64,000 bases of DNA from Aureicoccus marinus (lineage in GTDB: Bacteria; Bacteroidota; Bacteroidia; Flavobacteriales; Flavobacteriaceae): positions 2,524,768 to 2,588,767 of the forward strand of contig NZ_MQVX01000001.1 of NCBI RefSeq assembly GCF_002954325.1. Direction: 5' to 3'. Each line of letters starts with the position of its first letter. Position 1 is the stretch's first letter. The notes under the pieces were generated by a model. That model searched no databases, had not been told where the DNA came from, and was given only the letters and a program-made list of their open reading frames with translations. Of this stretch, positions 9,005 to 18,905 are shown in pieces. The translations under genes and the position numbers were made by a program.

Positions 9005-9775
9005 TTATTTTCTAAAGCCCTTTAAAGCTTCTTTAGCTTCATCTCCTAAGGCCAGTTGACCGCTTTGACTCGCCCGCTCAAACAGCAGGGGGTCCCAGGA
9101 TTCTGTTCCTGACCAGAGGGCTTGCTTTAGTTTTCGCAAGGCCTCCCCTGAATAGGGGGCCATCTGCGCCAGGTAGTCTTCCAGCCCCTGGTCCAGCTCA
9201 GCGATATTTTCAAAAACTTTTTGGTAGAGGCCATTCTCTTTAGCCCAGTAGGCGTTTTGCCAATGCTTTGGATCCAAAGAAAGGGTCGCGAGTCCTGCTG
9301 CCCCAAGCTTACGGCGCACGGCTGGGGCGATAACCAACGGGGCAATGCCAATGGCCACCTCCGAAAGGCGTACCGAGGCCGCTTCCGTGGCGAGCACATA
9401 ATCACAGGCAGCAATTAGTCCAACCCCACCGCCAACAGCTTTACCCTGTACACGTCCAATCACGGGTTGTGGGCAATTGCGCAAGGCTTGCAACACATGG
9501 GCAAATCCGCTAAAGAAGGCAGTCCCTTCTTCAGGGGTAGAAATGGCCAATAGTTCGTCAAAGGAGGCCCCGGCACAAAATGCTCGATCTCCTTCGGAGC
9601 GCAAAACGACCAGTTTTACCTCTGGGTTTAAGGCGATGTCTTCTAAGCCTTTGGCCAGTCGAGCCAAGAGTTCGGACGGAAAAGAATTACTCGCCGGGTG
9701 CCCGAATTCAAAATGGGCAACCCCCTGATCGATTTTGGTATACAAGCTACCCTGGGTGCGTTCTGTTGTACTCAT
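9005..9775 (-). CDS. Enoyl-CoA hydratase/isomerase family protein
   Basis: A 256-aa crotonase-fold protein. Seen: DRAFCAGASFDELLAIS and GKAVGGGVGLIAACDYVLAT, which form the CoA-binding and oxyanion-hole loops, and a Glu in LSEVAIGIAP at the position of a crotonase catalytic acid. These proteins hydrate or isomerise enoyl-CoA in fatty-acid or amino-acid breakdown. The sequence fits the methylglutaconyl-CoA hydratase-like group (leucine breakdown), but the exact substrate cannot be set from sequence reading. First gene of the run toward lpxH. Confidence 0.88.
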   Translation of the reverse strand: MSTTERTQGSLYTKIDQGVAHFEFGHPASNSFPSELLARLAKGLEDIALNPEVKLVVLRSEGDRAFCAGASFDELLAISTPEEGTAFFSGFAHVLQALRNCPQPVIGRVQGKAVGGGVGLIAACDYVLATEAASVRLSEVAIGIAPLVIAPAVRRKLGAAGLATLSLDPKHWQNAYWAKENGLYQKVFENIAELDQGLEDYLAQMAPYSGEALRKLKQALWSGTESWDPLLFERASQSGQLALGDEAKEALKGFRK

Positions 9776-9808
9776 GAATTGTATGCGGTCTTACTCAAAT
9801 GTACGCTT

Positions 9809-11143
9809 TTAATGGGGCTGAGCCAATGGGCGGTACCTCCTCCAAAAATGAATCCCCAAGGCACTCCCCCGGATAAACATCCAGCCTAAAAAGGCGATCC
9901 AAATACTATAGATGCCCCAACCCATGTCCAAACCGAAATAGAGCAAAGGAATGAATCCGAGCCCTGTAGCGGCCAGCAGTACATTGCGTAGAAATTTCAT
10001 TTCGCCCATGCCCTTGTACAAACCGTCGTACACAAAGGCCATGGTATTGAATGGCAGCCCAACAAGTACTAGGAAGAAGATGGAGGCGAAGGTTTCTAAG
10101 ACTTCCGCATTACTGGAGAAGAGCTCGCCTATCGAGCTGTAAAAGAGAAAGCCCAAGCCCGCCAAGGGTAGGCTAACCAAAAATCCATAGAGTAAAATCT
10201 TCTTAGCGAGCTCCAAAAGGTTGGCGTAGTTTTTTGCACCCAGAAATCGCCCCCCCATACTGTTGCCGGCCGCGCCGTAGCCGTCAATAAAGAAGGCGGC
10301 AAACAGCCAGAGGTTTATGGCGATGGTGTGAGCGCCAATATAGCGGTCGCCCAAGGCGGTTGCCTCTCGTACAGCCAGCATCAAGGCGGCATTGAGGGCG
10401 ATGGTGCGCACAAAAAGGTTGGCACTCATGGCCACAATTCTTCGCATTTCACGGTGGATAGGAAACTTCAAGCGCAGAGGAATGGGCGTGTGGCGGCGGA
10501 TAAAGAAAAAGACCAACAAGGCCATGACGGCCTGAGCGATGAGGCTAGCATAGGCAGCACCCTCCAGATACATCGCGGGCAGAACGCCTTCAATTCCGTA
10601 GATAAAGACATAATCGAGCCCGATATTGACCAAGGTGCCGATCAGAGCGATGACCATGGGGTAAAAGGTGTTCTGTAATCCTCGAAAAACCCCAAATAGG
10701 GCATAAGTGAAGAGCGTCAGAGGCATCCCCCAGACCCGAATGGAATAGTAGCTCACCGAATAATCCAGGACCAAACCATCAGCTTCAAACAAAGCAAATA
10801 ACGGCCGGGCAAAGGGCAGAGTAGTAACAATAACAAGAACAGAAAGCAGGACATTGAAAAAAATAGCCTGCGCAGGTAGGCGGTTCACTTCGTCCAGTTT
10901 TCCGGCTCCCAAGTACTGAGAAAGGATGGCCGAAATTGAACTGCGGGTTTGCCCAAGCACCCAGATTAACATCGAAAGAAAGGCCCCGACAATGCCTGCA
11001 GCCGCTAAAGACTCCACATCGTTTTCGGGGATGTTCCCGACCATGGCGGTATCGGTAATCGAGAGCAAAGGCTCCGCAATCCCGGAGATGGTGGCAGGAA
11101 TCGCCAGTCGGTTGATGCTCTTAAAGTTGACCTCCTTTTTCAC
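9809..11143 (-). CDS. MATE family efflux transporter
   Basis: A 444-aa inner-membrane protein with about 12 hydrophobic segments in two similar halves, the plan of DinF/NorM-type multidrug and toxin extrusion carriers, which export cationic compounds using Na+ or H+ gradients. The N-terminal stretch RLAIPATISGIAEPLLSITD with TAMVGN is the family signature of TM1. Substrate unknown. It lies 17 bp downstream of the GNAT gene on the same strand. Confidence 0.93.
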   Translation of the reverse strand: MKKEVNFKSINRLAIPATISGIAEPLLSITDTAMVGNIPENDVESLAAAGIVGAFLSMLIWVLGQTRSSISAILSQYLGAGKLDEVNRLPAQAIFFNVLLSVLVIVTTLPFARPLFALFEADGLVLDYSVSYYSIRVWGMPLTLFTYALFGVFRGLQNTFYPMVIALIGTLVNIGLDYVFIYGIEGVLPAMYLEGAAYASLIAQAVMALLVFFFIRRHTPIPLRLKFPIHREMRRIVAMSANLFVRTIALNAALMLAVREATALGDRYIGAHTIAINLWLFAAFFIDGYGAAGNSMGGRFLGAKNYANLLELAKKILLYGFLVSLPLAGLGFLFYSSIGELFSSNAEVLETFASIFFLVLVGLPFNTMAFVYDGLYKGMGEMKFLRNVLLAATGLGFIPLLYFGLDMGWGIYSIWIAFLGWMFIRGSALGIHFWRRYRPLAQPH

Positions 11144-11160
11144 TGCTGCAAAGGTAGCGC

Positions 11161-11661
11161 CTAAAGCAGGAGTTCAAAACAGTGAAAGGGGTGTGTGCTC
11201 TGTTTCGGAAAAAAGACGTCAGCTCTTTGCTGGTATCCACGAGCTTTGTAAAAGCGGATATTCCGGGGATTCTGAGAAAATGTGTCGAGGCGAACGGAAG
11301 CACAGCCTTGTTTCTTGCCGTAATTTTCTGCAAAATCCATCAATTGCCGTGCGACGCCTTTTCCCTGTTGCTCAGGATCTACACAGAGCCGGTGCACATA
11401 GAGGTGTTTGGTGTCTGGGCCTAACCACTCAATGGGTTTGTATTCTTCGTCTTTGGTAAAGGAAAGGGTAACCGATCCAATGATTTTTTGGTCCTGCTCA
11501 ATAACAAAAAGCTCCTCCATTTCCAGATCGTACTCAAAGGCTGTTCGGGAGGGGTAGTGTTCATTCCACTGCTCTATCCCCCTACTGGACATGTCCCTTG
11601 CACAGGCCTGGGTGATGGCCATAATCTCGTTTATTTCAGCTATTTTTGGTCGTCGAATCAT
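11161..11661 (-). CDS. GNAT family N-acetyltransferase
   Basis: A 166-aa protein with the acetyl-CoA-binding motif A, LCVDPEQQGKGVARQLMDFA (the QxxGxG/A pattern), followed by ENYGKKQGCASVRLDTFSQN and the closing NIRFYKARGYQQ. Acetyl acceptor unknown. It is followed 17 bp later by the MATE exporter, so the pair may act together in detoxification; this is inference from position. Confidence 0.92.
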   Translation of the reverse strand: MIRRPKIAEINEIMAITQACARDMSSRGIEQWNEHYPSRTAFEYDLEMEELFVIEQDQKIIGSVTLSFTKDEEYKPIEWLGPDTKHLYVHRLCVDPEQQGKGVARQLMDFAENYGKKQGCASVRLDTFSQNPRNIRFYKARGYQQRADVFFPKQSTHPFHCFELLL

Positions 11662-11712
11662 TGAATCAAATGCTTATTCAGCAAATGTAATTCAATACGA
11701 TCTAGCAACGCG

Positions 11713-12506
11713 ATGAACAACATACTCGTACCCTTGGGCACAGCCCTGATTCTAACTTTACCCTACAATACGCCATAGATTTTGCCGCTGATTTTGGGGC
11801 CAAAGTTTTTTTAATGGATGTTTTTTCTGCTCCTGGATCGGCCGGTCTGCGCAATGTCAGTGCAACGGTTAACCAAAACACCAAAGAGCAGCTCAAAGAA
11901 ATCATTGCCAAGGTAGATCAGAAGGGGGTAGAAATCAATCTGGCGACCTATCAGGGCGACTTGGCTGATGGATTAATCGAACTGAATCGCACCCTGGAAA
12001 TTGATCTGGTCATCCTAAGACCCCAGAGCAATGATATACAGGAGGAACTGTACTTGGGGACGACTTCCGGTAAGATTATAAAGCAGACCAATATTTCGGC
12101 CTTAATCGTACCTGTTGGAACAGTTTACAAACCCTTTAGTTCCATTCTAACGGCCTTTAAATCAGGGATTATCAAGCGCAATACCATTTTAAATCCCTTG
12201 ATCGAAATCATGAATAAGCACCGCTCTAAGGTCAACCTGCTCTTGGTTAAAACCCCGGGTTATACCGAAGAGGACTTGCAGGTAAACACTAGTTTATTGG
12301 ATTTGAGTGAAGGGCTGCAGATCAGTGAAAATGCGACGACTTACCAAGGGGTATTGGAGCACTTTAAGGACAATGAACCGGATCTGCTTTGTGTGTTCAG
12401 ACGCAAACGAGGTTTTTTCAAAAAGCTCTGGGAAAAGAACACCATCGGAAAAGAGGAATTCTTTGTTCCTATTCCGGTATTGGTTCTGCGTGTGAATAAG
12501 TATTAA
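11713..12506 (+). pseudogene. Tandem universal stress protein (UspA-like), frameshifted near the start
   Basis: The true start appears to be the ATG at 11713: MNNILVPLGT, the classic first beta strand of a Usp domain. That frame soon stops at a TAG (11776-11778). The next base-frame resumes at 11742 as SPDSNFTLQYAIDFAADFGA and runs unbroken to 12506. One missing base at about 11740-11742 accounts for the break. The repaired protein has about 264 aa with two Usp halves, the second starting near SALIVPVGTVYKPF. Annotation from the next ATG (11814) would lose the first 33 residues. Usp proteins bind ATP or signal stress; no clear ATP-binding G-2x-G-9x-G motif stands out. Confidence 0.85.
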
Positions 12507-12598
12507 AAGTGTGCCATTAGGAAGGGTATTTTTTGATACTTTCCGAAAATTTTGGTTCCTTTGTTATCCCTTTTTTTGGAGGGGATTTATTGAAATAA

Positions 12599-12675
<77 letters not shown>

Positions 12676-12680
12676 ACCCT

Positions 12681-12707
12681 AGCCCGTTTGTAAGAACGGG
12701 CTTTTTT
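12681..12707 (+). terminator. Intrinsic terminator of tRNA-Ala
   Basis: Perfect 8-bp inverted repeat AGCCCGTT / AACGGGCT (12681-12688 and 12695-12702) with a 6-nt loop and a T tract directly after. Confidence 0.9.
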
Positions 12708-12720
12708 GTAAGCAAGAGTT

Positions 12721-13452
12721 ATGGATTTTACATCGCGCAAAGACCTCAAGGAGTTGGTCGTCTACATCACGGGAGGAACCAAAGGAATAGGAAAAGGCAT
12801 GGCTGAGGTGTTCTTGGTTTACGGAATGCGCGTAGCCATTTCTGGACGCAGCTCAGATCAGGCTAAAAAAGTTGCTCAGGAATTGGGGCTAGAAGACCGG
12901 GTTTTGGGGCTGGGTTCCGATGTATCAGATCTTCAACAAGAAGAAGCGGCGGTCCAAAAGATCTTGGACAAATGGGGAAGATTGGATGTGGTTATTGCCA
13001 ATGCAGGCTTGGGGGTATTTGCCCCGGTGGATCAATTAGACCCTAAGGATTGGAAGGCGATGATGGATACCAATTTAACCGGGGTCTTCCACAGCTTAAA
13101 AGCAAGTGTTGAAGCTCTGAAATCCAGTGAAGGCTATTATTTTACTATTGCAAGTTTGGCGGGTACCAACTTCTTTGCCAAAGGTGCGGGCTACAACGCT
13201 TCAAAGTTTGGCGTTGTTGGTTTTACCCAAGCGGCCATGTTGGATTTGCGGCCCTACAACATCAAAGTGAGTACCTTGATGCCCGGTTCTGTAGCGAGTG
13301 AATTCAACGGAAACACCCCCTCAGAAAAAGATGCTTGGAAAATTCAGCCGGAGGATCTAGGAACTCTAGTTTTGGATCTATTACGAATGCCAGCACGAAC
13401 CCTTCCAAGTAAGGTCGAAATTCGTCCGTCCAGACCGGACCTAAAATCTTAG
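12721..13452 (+). CDS. SDR family NAD(P)-dependent oxidoreductase
   Basis: A 243-aa classical short-chain dehydrogenase. Seen: cofactor loop GGTKGIGKGMAE (TGxxxGxG type), NAG motif in IANAGLGVFAP, and the catalytic YxxxK in GYNASKFGVVGF. Substrate unknown. It starts 13 bp after the tRNA terminator. Its TAG stop shares TTAG with the TAA stop of the convergent AddB-like gene. Confidence 0.92.
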   Translation: MDFTSRKDLKELVVYITGGTKGIGKGMAEVFLVYGMRVAISGRSSDQAKKVAQELGLEDRVLGLGSDVSDLQQEEAAVQKILDKWGRLDVVIANAGLGVFAPVDQLDPKDWKAMMDTNLTGVFHSLKASVEALKSSEGYYFTIASLAGTNFFAKGAGYNASKFGVVGFTQAAMLDLRPYNIKVSTLMPGSVASEFNGNTPSEKDAWKIQPEDLGTLVLDLLRMPARTLPSKVEIRPSRPDLKS

Positions 13453-16154
13453 GGGTCGAGATTTTCGATAAAGGGAATTTCCGGATCCATGATTTCGTCA
13501 ATCAAGACGTTTAAAAATACCCGGAAAGCTTCTATCTCTTTTTCCTCTAAACGTACAGAAGTCTTGTTACGTCCCTGCCGCTCAAATAGGCTCTGTAAGC
13601 CGGCTCCCTTGTCTTTGATAGGGTAGATACCAACTTGGTCAGGAATGTGCCCTGTGGCGTCCTTGTAGAGGAGCGCGTAACACAGCAGCTGAAACCTCTT
13701 TTGGGATTTTTCTTCCCGTAAATCTTCTCCGATCCCTTGATATTCGAGTTCTGAAAGAATTAGTTTTCCGGTTTTATAGTCAGCAATACGAATTTTACCA
13801 TCGACTTCTTCTACCCGGTCCAAAGTTCCTTTTAACAGCCGAGTTTTCTCTTTATTCAAATGGGTTTTATACTGTTGTTCCAAGGAAAGTACTCGGATAC
13901 TTTTGGATTCAAGAAGAGCCTTTTCCTGTTCCAGGAAGTGATGGAGGTAACGCTCGATTACTTTTTGAATCAACACGTATTTGCCGCGATGAGTCTCTTG
14001 TCCCGGGAGTTCTTCCAAAAGACCGCGTTTTACCAACTGGGGAATATGATCCAGCTCATTTTCGTAAAAGGCCGGGTCCAGGTTTTGGTTAAGTACCGGT
14101 TCATATAACCATTCAAGACATTGGTGAACTACATTCCCAAGCAAGCGAGGAGCAAGACCCAGTTCGGTCTGAACAATTTCTGGAATGCGAAGCACATACC
14201 GCTTATAGAAATCCAAAGGATTACGGAGGTAGAGACTTAAACTACTCGGCGAAAACCCTTCTTCAGCGTACTGTTGGAGTCTAACAAGCAGCCCTGGAGA
14301 TTTTTTGATTTTTATGGCTAGAGGGCGGTGAATTTGAACGGGAGAAGCCAGGGATTCTTCTTCAACAGTATGTGCAGGCATAGGCTCAGCAAGTAGTTGC
14401 TGTATAAAGCGACTAGGTTCTCCTCCCATCAGGGCGTCGGTCGGAGCACTGTAGACCAATTCAATATTTTGAGACCATTGCAAAACGCGGTAAAAGTGGT
14501 AGGTAAAAAGGGCGTCTTTTTCTTTGGTAGTGGGTAGGCCATAATGCTTTTGTAATTCATACGGAATGACGCTTTGCCCGATTTCTCCTTTGGGTAAAAT
14601 TCCTTCGTTTAGAGAGGTAATCATGACCTCTCTAAACGCCAGGTTTCTGCTTTCCAAAATTCCCATGAGTTGGGTGCCTTCAAAGGGATTTCCGATAAAA
14701 TCAAGGCTGGCCTGGCGGACACTTTGGGCGAATAAGGCGTATACAGTCATGCTGTCTTTTAGAAAGGGATACTGCTCGCAATGCAATCGGGTTTCTTCCA
14801 ACAAGCGCAAAAGCAGTCCAAGGGATTGGTGGTCGCCAGCAGTATTGAGGTCGACTTGCGGCAAGAAGTCCAATAGATTTTGTAAAAATGAAAGGGGTTC
14901 AAAGCGCTCTGCTCTGAAAATTTCTTCAGGTAAAACGAATTGAGCAAGTAGAGCACTTAAGGACTCTGCATTGAGACGTTCAGGCAAATTGAGGAGTCCA
15001 ATTCGCTGAAGGGAAGACTCCGGGATACCCTTATAGCGTAAATACGCAGAAAGTCTGGGATGCGCAGTGGCCGCTCGCAGGTCTGAACTGAGCCATCCTT
15101 CATCGGTTCGGCGAATTTCGAGTTGCCAGATCAGGTCAAGGGCTTGATACAGCTGTTGTTCCTTCAAGGGCAGTCCCATGGTTATGTTCAAGGTCTCTAC
15201 TTGGTCCGGGATGCATTGTAAGAGGGGAGGCAGGAGCTCTTCATCGGCTAAAATAAGGGCAGCAGAATCACTTTCTCTTTTACTTTTCAGCCATTCCCCT
15301 GCATAATGCGCTTGGGTGGTGGGGTGAGGCAACTGTGATATGCGGATTTTTTTAGCTTCCTGGTACTTTTCGTGCAGCCCTAGTACGGGATGGTCTTTGT
15401 AGTAGGGCCACTGCTGGGTATAGGCACGTATAAATAGTCCCGCATCGTGGTAGTCCTGGTCCAGAAAGAGCCGATCGATATCCCAGTACAGGTGTGTAGT
15501 TCGTTCTTCCAAAAGAAATTGAAACAGCTTGGATTCTGAGGTACTCAAGGCGTTGAAACCCAAAAGAACATAAGAGGTGTTGGTCTTAATATTCTGGGTA
15601 GCACGAAGCTCTGAGGCCTCTCTAAATAAAGCTCCGGAATACCCTTGAGCTTTGTCTGCCAACTGCTTATTGAGCTGATTGTACAGAGGAAAGAGCAAAG
15701 CGCAGAATGCCAGGTGTTGATCTATAAGAGGAGTCGAATCTCCAGAAGGATCCCAGCGTTTGATTCGTTCAAGTTCAGTTAGTTGCTCGAACAACTCCTC
15801 TGCAGGAACGCGGTATCGATCAATTTGATCAAAATCAGACAGCAAACCGGGTGCCCATGTCATAAAGGTTTGAAAAGGAACCCATTCTGATTCGGTTTGG
15901 ATGATCCGATAGGCTTCGAATAGCTCGAGTAATAGGGATGAAGAAGAAGGACTTTGCTTTTGGCACAGTTCGGCTACCCATTCGGTTAGGGTATAGACGG
16001 GAGGGGAGAATAAGGCTCGCTTTGAAAGCTGCCCAATGGTTCTTTTGAGTTGAATGGCCGTACGTTGACTGGGAACGATAAAGGTGCATTCTTCCGCGGC
16101 AAGGTCTCGCTTTTGCAGATCTTCCAGAACCAGGTGTATAAAGGAATCGGCCAT
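13449..16154 (-). CDS. AddB-like PD-(D/E)XK nuclease (double-strand break repair)
   Basis: A protein of about 901 aa with an inactivated-helicase-like body and a C-terminal RecB-family nuclease domain: LLGNVVHQCLEWLY, then KIRIADYKTGKL (D...D-x-K) near residues 785-800, then QLLCYALLY. This is the Bacteroidota form of AddB, which works with AddA to resect double-strand breaks. Its AddA-like partner lies at 18906-22028 on the same strand, separated by ompA and kbl. I take the ATG at 16154 (MADSFIHLVLEDL); the earlier ATG at 16172 lies inside the ompA terminator hairpin. The four-Cys iron-sulfur cluster of Firmicute AddB is not evident. Confidence 0.85.
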   Translation of the reverse strand: MADSFIHLVLEDLQKRDLAAEECTFIVPSQRTAIQLKRTIGQLSKRALFSPPVYTLTEWVAELCQKQSPSSSSLLLELFEAYRIIQTESEWVPFQTFMTWAPGLLSDFDQIDRYRVPAEELFEQLTELERIKRWDPSGDSTPLIDQHLAFCALLFPLYNQLNKQLADKAQGYSGALFREASELRATQNIKTNTSYVLLGFNALSTSESKLFQFLLEERTTHLYWDIDRLFLDQDYHDAGLFIRAYTQQWPYYKDHPVLGLHEKYQEAKKIRISQLPHPTTQAHYAGEWLKSKRESDSAALILADEELLPPLLQCIPDQVETLNITMGLPLKEQQLYQALDLIWQLEIRRTDEGWLSSDLRAATAHPRLSAYLRYKGIPESSLQRIGLLNLPERLNAESLSALLAQFVLPEEIFRAERFEPLSFLQNLLDFLPQVDLNTAGDHQSLGLLLRLLEETRLHCEQYPFLKDSMTVYALFAQSVRQASLDFIGNPFEGTQLMGILESRNLAFREVMITSLNEGILPKGEIGQSVIPYELQKHYGLPTTKEKDALFTYHFYRVLQWSQNIELVYSAPTDALMGGEPSRFIQQLLAEPMPAHTVEEESLASPVQIHRPLAIKIKKSPGLLVRLQQYAEEGFSPSSLSLYLRNPLDFYKRYVLRIPEIVQTELGLAPRLLGNVVHQCLEWLYEPVLNQNLDPAFYENELDHIPQLVKRGLLEELPGQETHRGKYVLIQKVIERYLHHFLEQEKALLESKSIRVLSLEQQYKTHLNKEKTRLLKGTLDRVEEVDGKIRIADYKTGKLILSELEYQGIGEDLREEKSQKRFQLLCYALLYKDATGHIPDQVGIYPIKDKGAGLQSLFERQGRNKTSVRLEEKEIEAFRVFLNVLIDEIMDPEIPFIENLDP

Positions 16155-16159
16155 AACAA

Positions 16160-16186
16160 AAAAGCTCCGCACAAGGCGGAGCTTTT
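16160..16186 (-). terminator. Intrinsic terminator after ompA
   Basis: Perfect inverted repeat AGCTCCGC / GCGGAGCT (16163-16170, 16176-16183) with a 5-nt loop. On the minus strand it is followed by TTTTTTG. It ends the ompA transcript just before the AddB-like start. Confidence 0.88.
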
Positions 16187-16206
16187 AATATTCTATTGGA
16201 GAAGAA

Positions 16207-17589
16207 TTACTTCATCAAGTTGATTTCAACACGACGGTTTTGCTTTCTTCCAGAACGAGTTCTGTTAGTAGCGATTGGTTTTTCTTCACCGTATCCGATA
16301 GCAGTCAAACGAGATCCGGAGATTCCTTTCTCGATCAAGAAGTCACGTATAGAGTTAGCGCGCTTCTCAGACAAGCTTTGGTTCAGTTTCTTACTACCGA
16401 CGCTGTCAGTGTGCCCTTCAACAGTAAATTTAGCGTTAGGGTACTCATTCAAGATTTGAATGATATCAACCATTACAGAAGTAGATTCTGCTTTGATGCT
16501 AGCTTTACCAGTATCAAATAAGATTGTACGAGCGTAGTCGTTCAACTGATTCTGTACTTCTTCAGTTACTTCTGGGCATCCATTGTTAGCGACAGTCCCA
16601 GCAAGAGCAGGACACATATCGTCTTTGTCTAGTACGCTGTCACCATCCGTATCAGGCCAAGGGCATCCGTTGTTAGCAGCAGGCCCAGCTTCGTTAGGAC
16701 AAGTATCGTCTTTGTCAGCAACACCGTCACCGTCAGAATCAGGGCATCCACCCATGGACTCAAGACCAGCATCGTTAGGACAAGCATCATCTTTATCAGC
16801 AACACCATCACCGTCAGCGTCAGGACAACCGTTCATTTCTTTGGAACCAGCAGCGTTAGGGCAGCTGTCTTTAGAATCTTCGATTCCATCGCCGTCAGCG
16901 TCTGGGCATCCGTTGAATGCTTCTAGGCCAGCAACTTCTGGACAAGCGTCGTCTTTGTCGTAGATACCATCACCATCAGTGTCTGTACCACCGAAACGAA
17001 CACTGATACCCGCCATGTGTTGGAAATGGCTAGGGCTGTAATCTTCGAATACGTGCTTGTATTGAGTTTCAAGAGAAAGACCGATGTTCTCAGAGAACCA
17101 AATGTTCATACCAAGACCTCCATTGAAGGTTCCAGCACCGATTTCATCGATCCAGGTATAACCACCACCAATTTGTACGAAGGGGTCAATAGTAGTTTCT
17201 TTCAAGATGTTGTACTTAATCGTACCGTCAATTGCGAAATGCGAAAGATCATCGAAAGAAGCGTCTCCTAGGTTTTCAATGCGGTTCAAAGACCCACGAG
17301 CACCAACAGAGAATCCATCCCCGATATAACGGCTAACCGATACATAAGAAACAGAAGGTAGAACATTCCAGTGGTCACTTACGTTGAAGAAATCCTCCAA
17401 AAAATCTCCACTTTGGAATGGTGTGCGCCAAACTCCTTGAGACTGCTCAGTTCCAGTAGGATATGCATCGATTGCATTAATACCGAAACTAACCTGCCAA
17501 GGGTTGTTGGAGTCTTGCGCGTTAGCGTTGCTCAAGCCAAGAACAAGCAGGCTGGCAACAAATAATTTGCTAAGATGTTTCATGTTCAA
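16207..17589 (-). CDS. OmpA family outer-membrane protein with thrombospondin type 3 repeats
   Basis: A 460-aa envelope protein. Domain order: signal peptide ([16 protein letters not shown], cleavage near residue 24); an 8-stranded-barrel-like domain to about residue 200; five or so calcium-binding TSP3 repeats of the form DxDGDGxxDKDDxCP (about 205-340); and a C-terminal OmpA domain that binds peptidoglycan ([43 protein letters not shown]). It should tie the outer membrane to the cell wall. Codon use is strongly biased and the promoter is a textbook match, so it is likely very abundant. It is monocistronic, with its own promoter and terminator. Confidence 0.95.
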   Translation of the reverse strand: MNMKHLSKLFVASLLVLGLSNANAQDSNNPWQVSFGINAIDAYPTGTEQSQGVWRTPFQSGDFLEDFFNVSDHWNVLPSVSYVSVSRYIGDGFSVGARGSLNRIENLGDASFDDLSHFAIDGTIKYNILKETTIDPFVQIGGGYTWIDEIGAGTFNGGLGMNIWFSENIGLSLETQYKHVFEDYSPSHFQHMAGISVRFGGTDTDGDGIYDKDDACPEVAGLEAFNGCPDADGDGIEDSKDSCPNAAGSKEMNGCPDADGDGVADKDDACPNDAGLESMGGCPDSDGDGVADKDDTCPNEAGPAANNGCPWPDTDGDSVLDKDDMCPALAGTVANNGCPEVTEEVQNQLNDYARTILFDTGKASIKAESTSVMVDIIQILNEYPNAKFTVEGHTDSVGSKKLNQSLSEKRANSIRDFLIEKGISGSRLTAIGYGEEKPIATNRTRSGRKQNRRVEINLMK

Positions 17590-17617
17590 AATTTTAAGTT
17601 TAAGTGTTTATCAGCGA

Positions 17618-17648
17618 CAAATGTAAGTTGTTAAAAGCTATTAACAAA
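17618..17648 (-). promoter_or_regulatory. Promoter of ompA
   Basis: On the minus strand: TTTG (17645-17648), a spacer of 19 nt, and TACATTTG (17618-17625), an exact match to the Bacteroidota -7 box TAnnTTTG. It lies about 30 bp upstream of the ATG. Confidence 0.85.
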
Positions 17649-17693
17649 ATCATATTCTTATTTTTTTTCGCCTTGTTTAACGAAATTTGGGGA

Positions 17694-18887
17694 TTAAATT
17701 ACCCCTAAATCCTTTCCTACAGTAACGAAAGCGGCGATTGCCTTATCGAGATGTTCTCGATTGTGCGCTGCCGAAAGTTGAACTCGAATCCTGGCTTTTT
17801 CCTTGGGTACAACCGGATAGAAAAACCCAATCACGTAGATCCCTTCCTTCAACAAACGGTCCGCCATCTCCTGAGATAACTTCGCGTCATAAAGCATGAC
17901 CGGTACAATAGCAGACTCTCCATCGATAATATCAAAGCCTGCTGCTTTCATTTGGTCCTTGAAGTAACGCGTGTTAGTACGAAGTTGTTGTCTTAAGCTG
18001 GAATCTTTTTTTAAAAGATCAAAAACTTTTAGGCTGGCTCCGACAATTGAGGGAGCTAAAGAGTTGGAAAACAGGTAGGGGCGACTTCTCTGGCGCAGCA
18101 TTTCGATCACCTCTTTTTTTCCGGTAGTGTATCCACCCATAGCGCCGCCAAGGGCTTTTCCGAGGGTTCCGGTAATGATATCGACTCGGTCCATGACCCC
18201 TTTTTCTTGAAGGGTGCCCTTTCCTTCTACCCCGATAAAGCCTGCCGCGTGGCATTCGTCAATCATCACCAGGGCGTCGTATTGATCAGCCAGATCGCAA
18301 ATGGCATCCAGGGGAGCCAAAAGGCCATCCATAGAAAAGACTCCGTCCGTGACAATCATCTTAAATCGAGCGCCATCCGCTTGAGCCTGTTGCAACTGCT
18401 TTTCTAAATCTGCCATATCGTTGTTGGCGTATCGGTAGCGTTTGGCCTTACACAGGCGTACCCCGTCAATGATGGAAGCGTGGTTAAGGGCATCTGATAT
18501 AATAGCGTCTTCTGCAGTAAGCAGCGGTTCGAACAGTCCGCCATTGGCGTCAAAGGCGGCGGCGTATAAGATGGTGTCCTCCGTGTGGTAATATTCTGCG
18601 ATGGCCGCTTCCAGTTTTTTGTGGATGTCTTGTGTCCCGCAGATAAAGCGTACAGACGACATCCCAAAGCCGTGGCTGTCTAGGGCATCTTTCGCTGCTT
18701 GGACAACCTCGGGATGATTGGACAAGCCGAGGTAGTTGTTTGCGCAGAAGTTGATTACTTCTTCACCACTCTCTAATCGGATAACCGCTTCCTGAGGCGA
18801 GGTGATAATTCTTTCTTTTTTAAAAAGTCCCGATTCGCGTATGGCTTCGAGCTCTTCTTGTAAATGTTGTTGTATGGCTCCGTACAT
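17694..18887 (-). CDS. kbl: Glycine C-acetyltransferase (2-amino-3-ketobutyrate CoA ligase)
   Basis: PLP enzyme that splits 2-amino-3-oxobutyrate with CoA into glycine and acetyl-CoA, the second step of threonine breakdown through threonine dehydrogenase. The 397-aa length is exact for the family. Seen: [13 protein letters not shown] (residues 48-59), [27 protein letters not shown], and the PLP-lysine segment [15 protein letters not shown] with Lys244. No threonine dehydrogenase gene is adjacent. It lies 18 bp downstream of the AddA-like gene on the same strand. Confidence 0.96.
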   Translation of the reverse strand: MYGAIQQHLQEELEAIRESGLFKKERIITSPQEAVIRLESGEEVINFCANNYLGLSNHPEVVQAAKDALDSHGFGMSSVRFICGTQDIHKKLEAAIAEYYHTEDTILYAAAFDANGGLFEPLLTAEDAIISDALNHASIIDGVRLCKAKRYRYANNDMADLEKQLQQAQADGARFKMIVTDGVFSMDGLLAPLDAICDLADQYDALVMIDECHAAGFIGVEGKGTLQEKGVMDRVDIITGTLGKALGGAMGGYTTGKKEVIEMLRQRSRPYLFSNSLAPSIVGASLKVFDLLKKDSSLRQQLRTNTRYFKDQMKAAGFDIIDGESAIVPVMLYDAKLSQEMADRLLKEGIYVIGFFYPVVPKEKARIRVQLSAAHNREHLDKAIAAFVTVGKDLGVI

Positions 18888-18905
18888 TATATAAGTATTG
18901 TCGAA

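Noticed and set aside
12511-12536. Hairpin GGAAGGGTAT...GATACTTTCC as terminator of the Usp gene
   Set aside because: Pairing is imperfect with a bulge, and no U tract follows.
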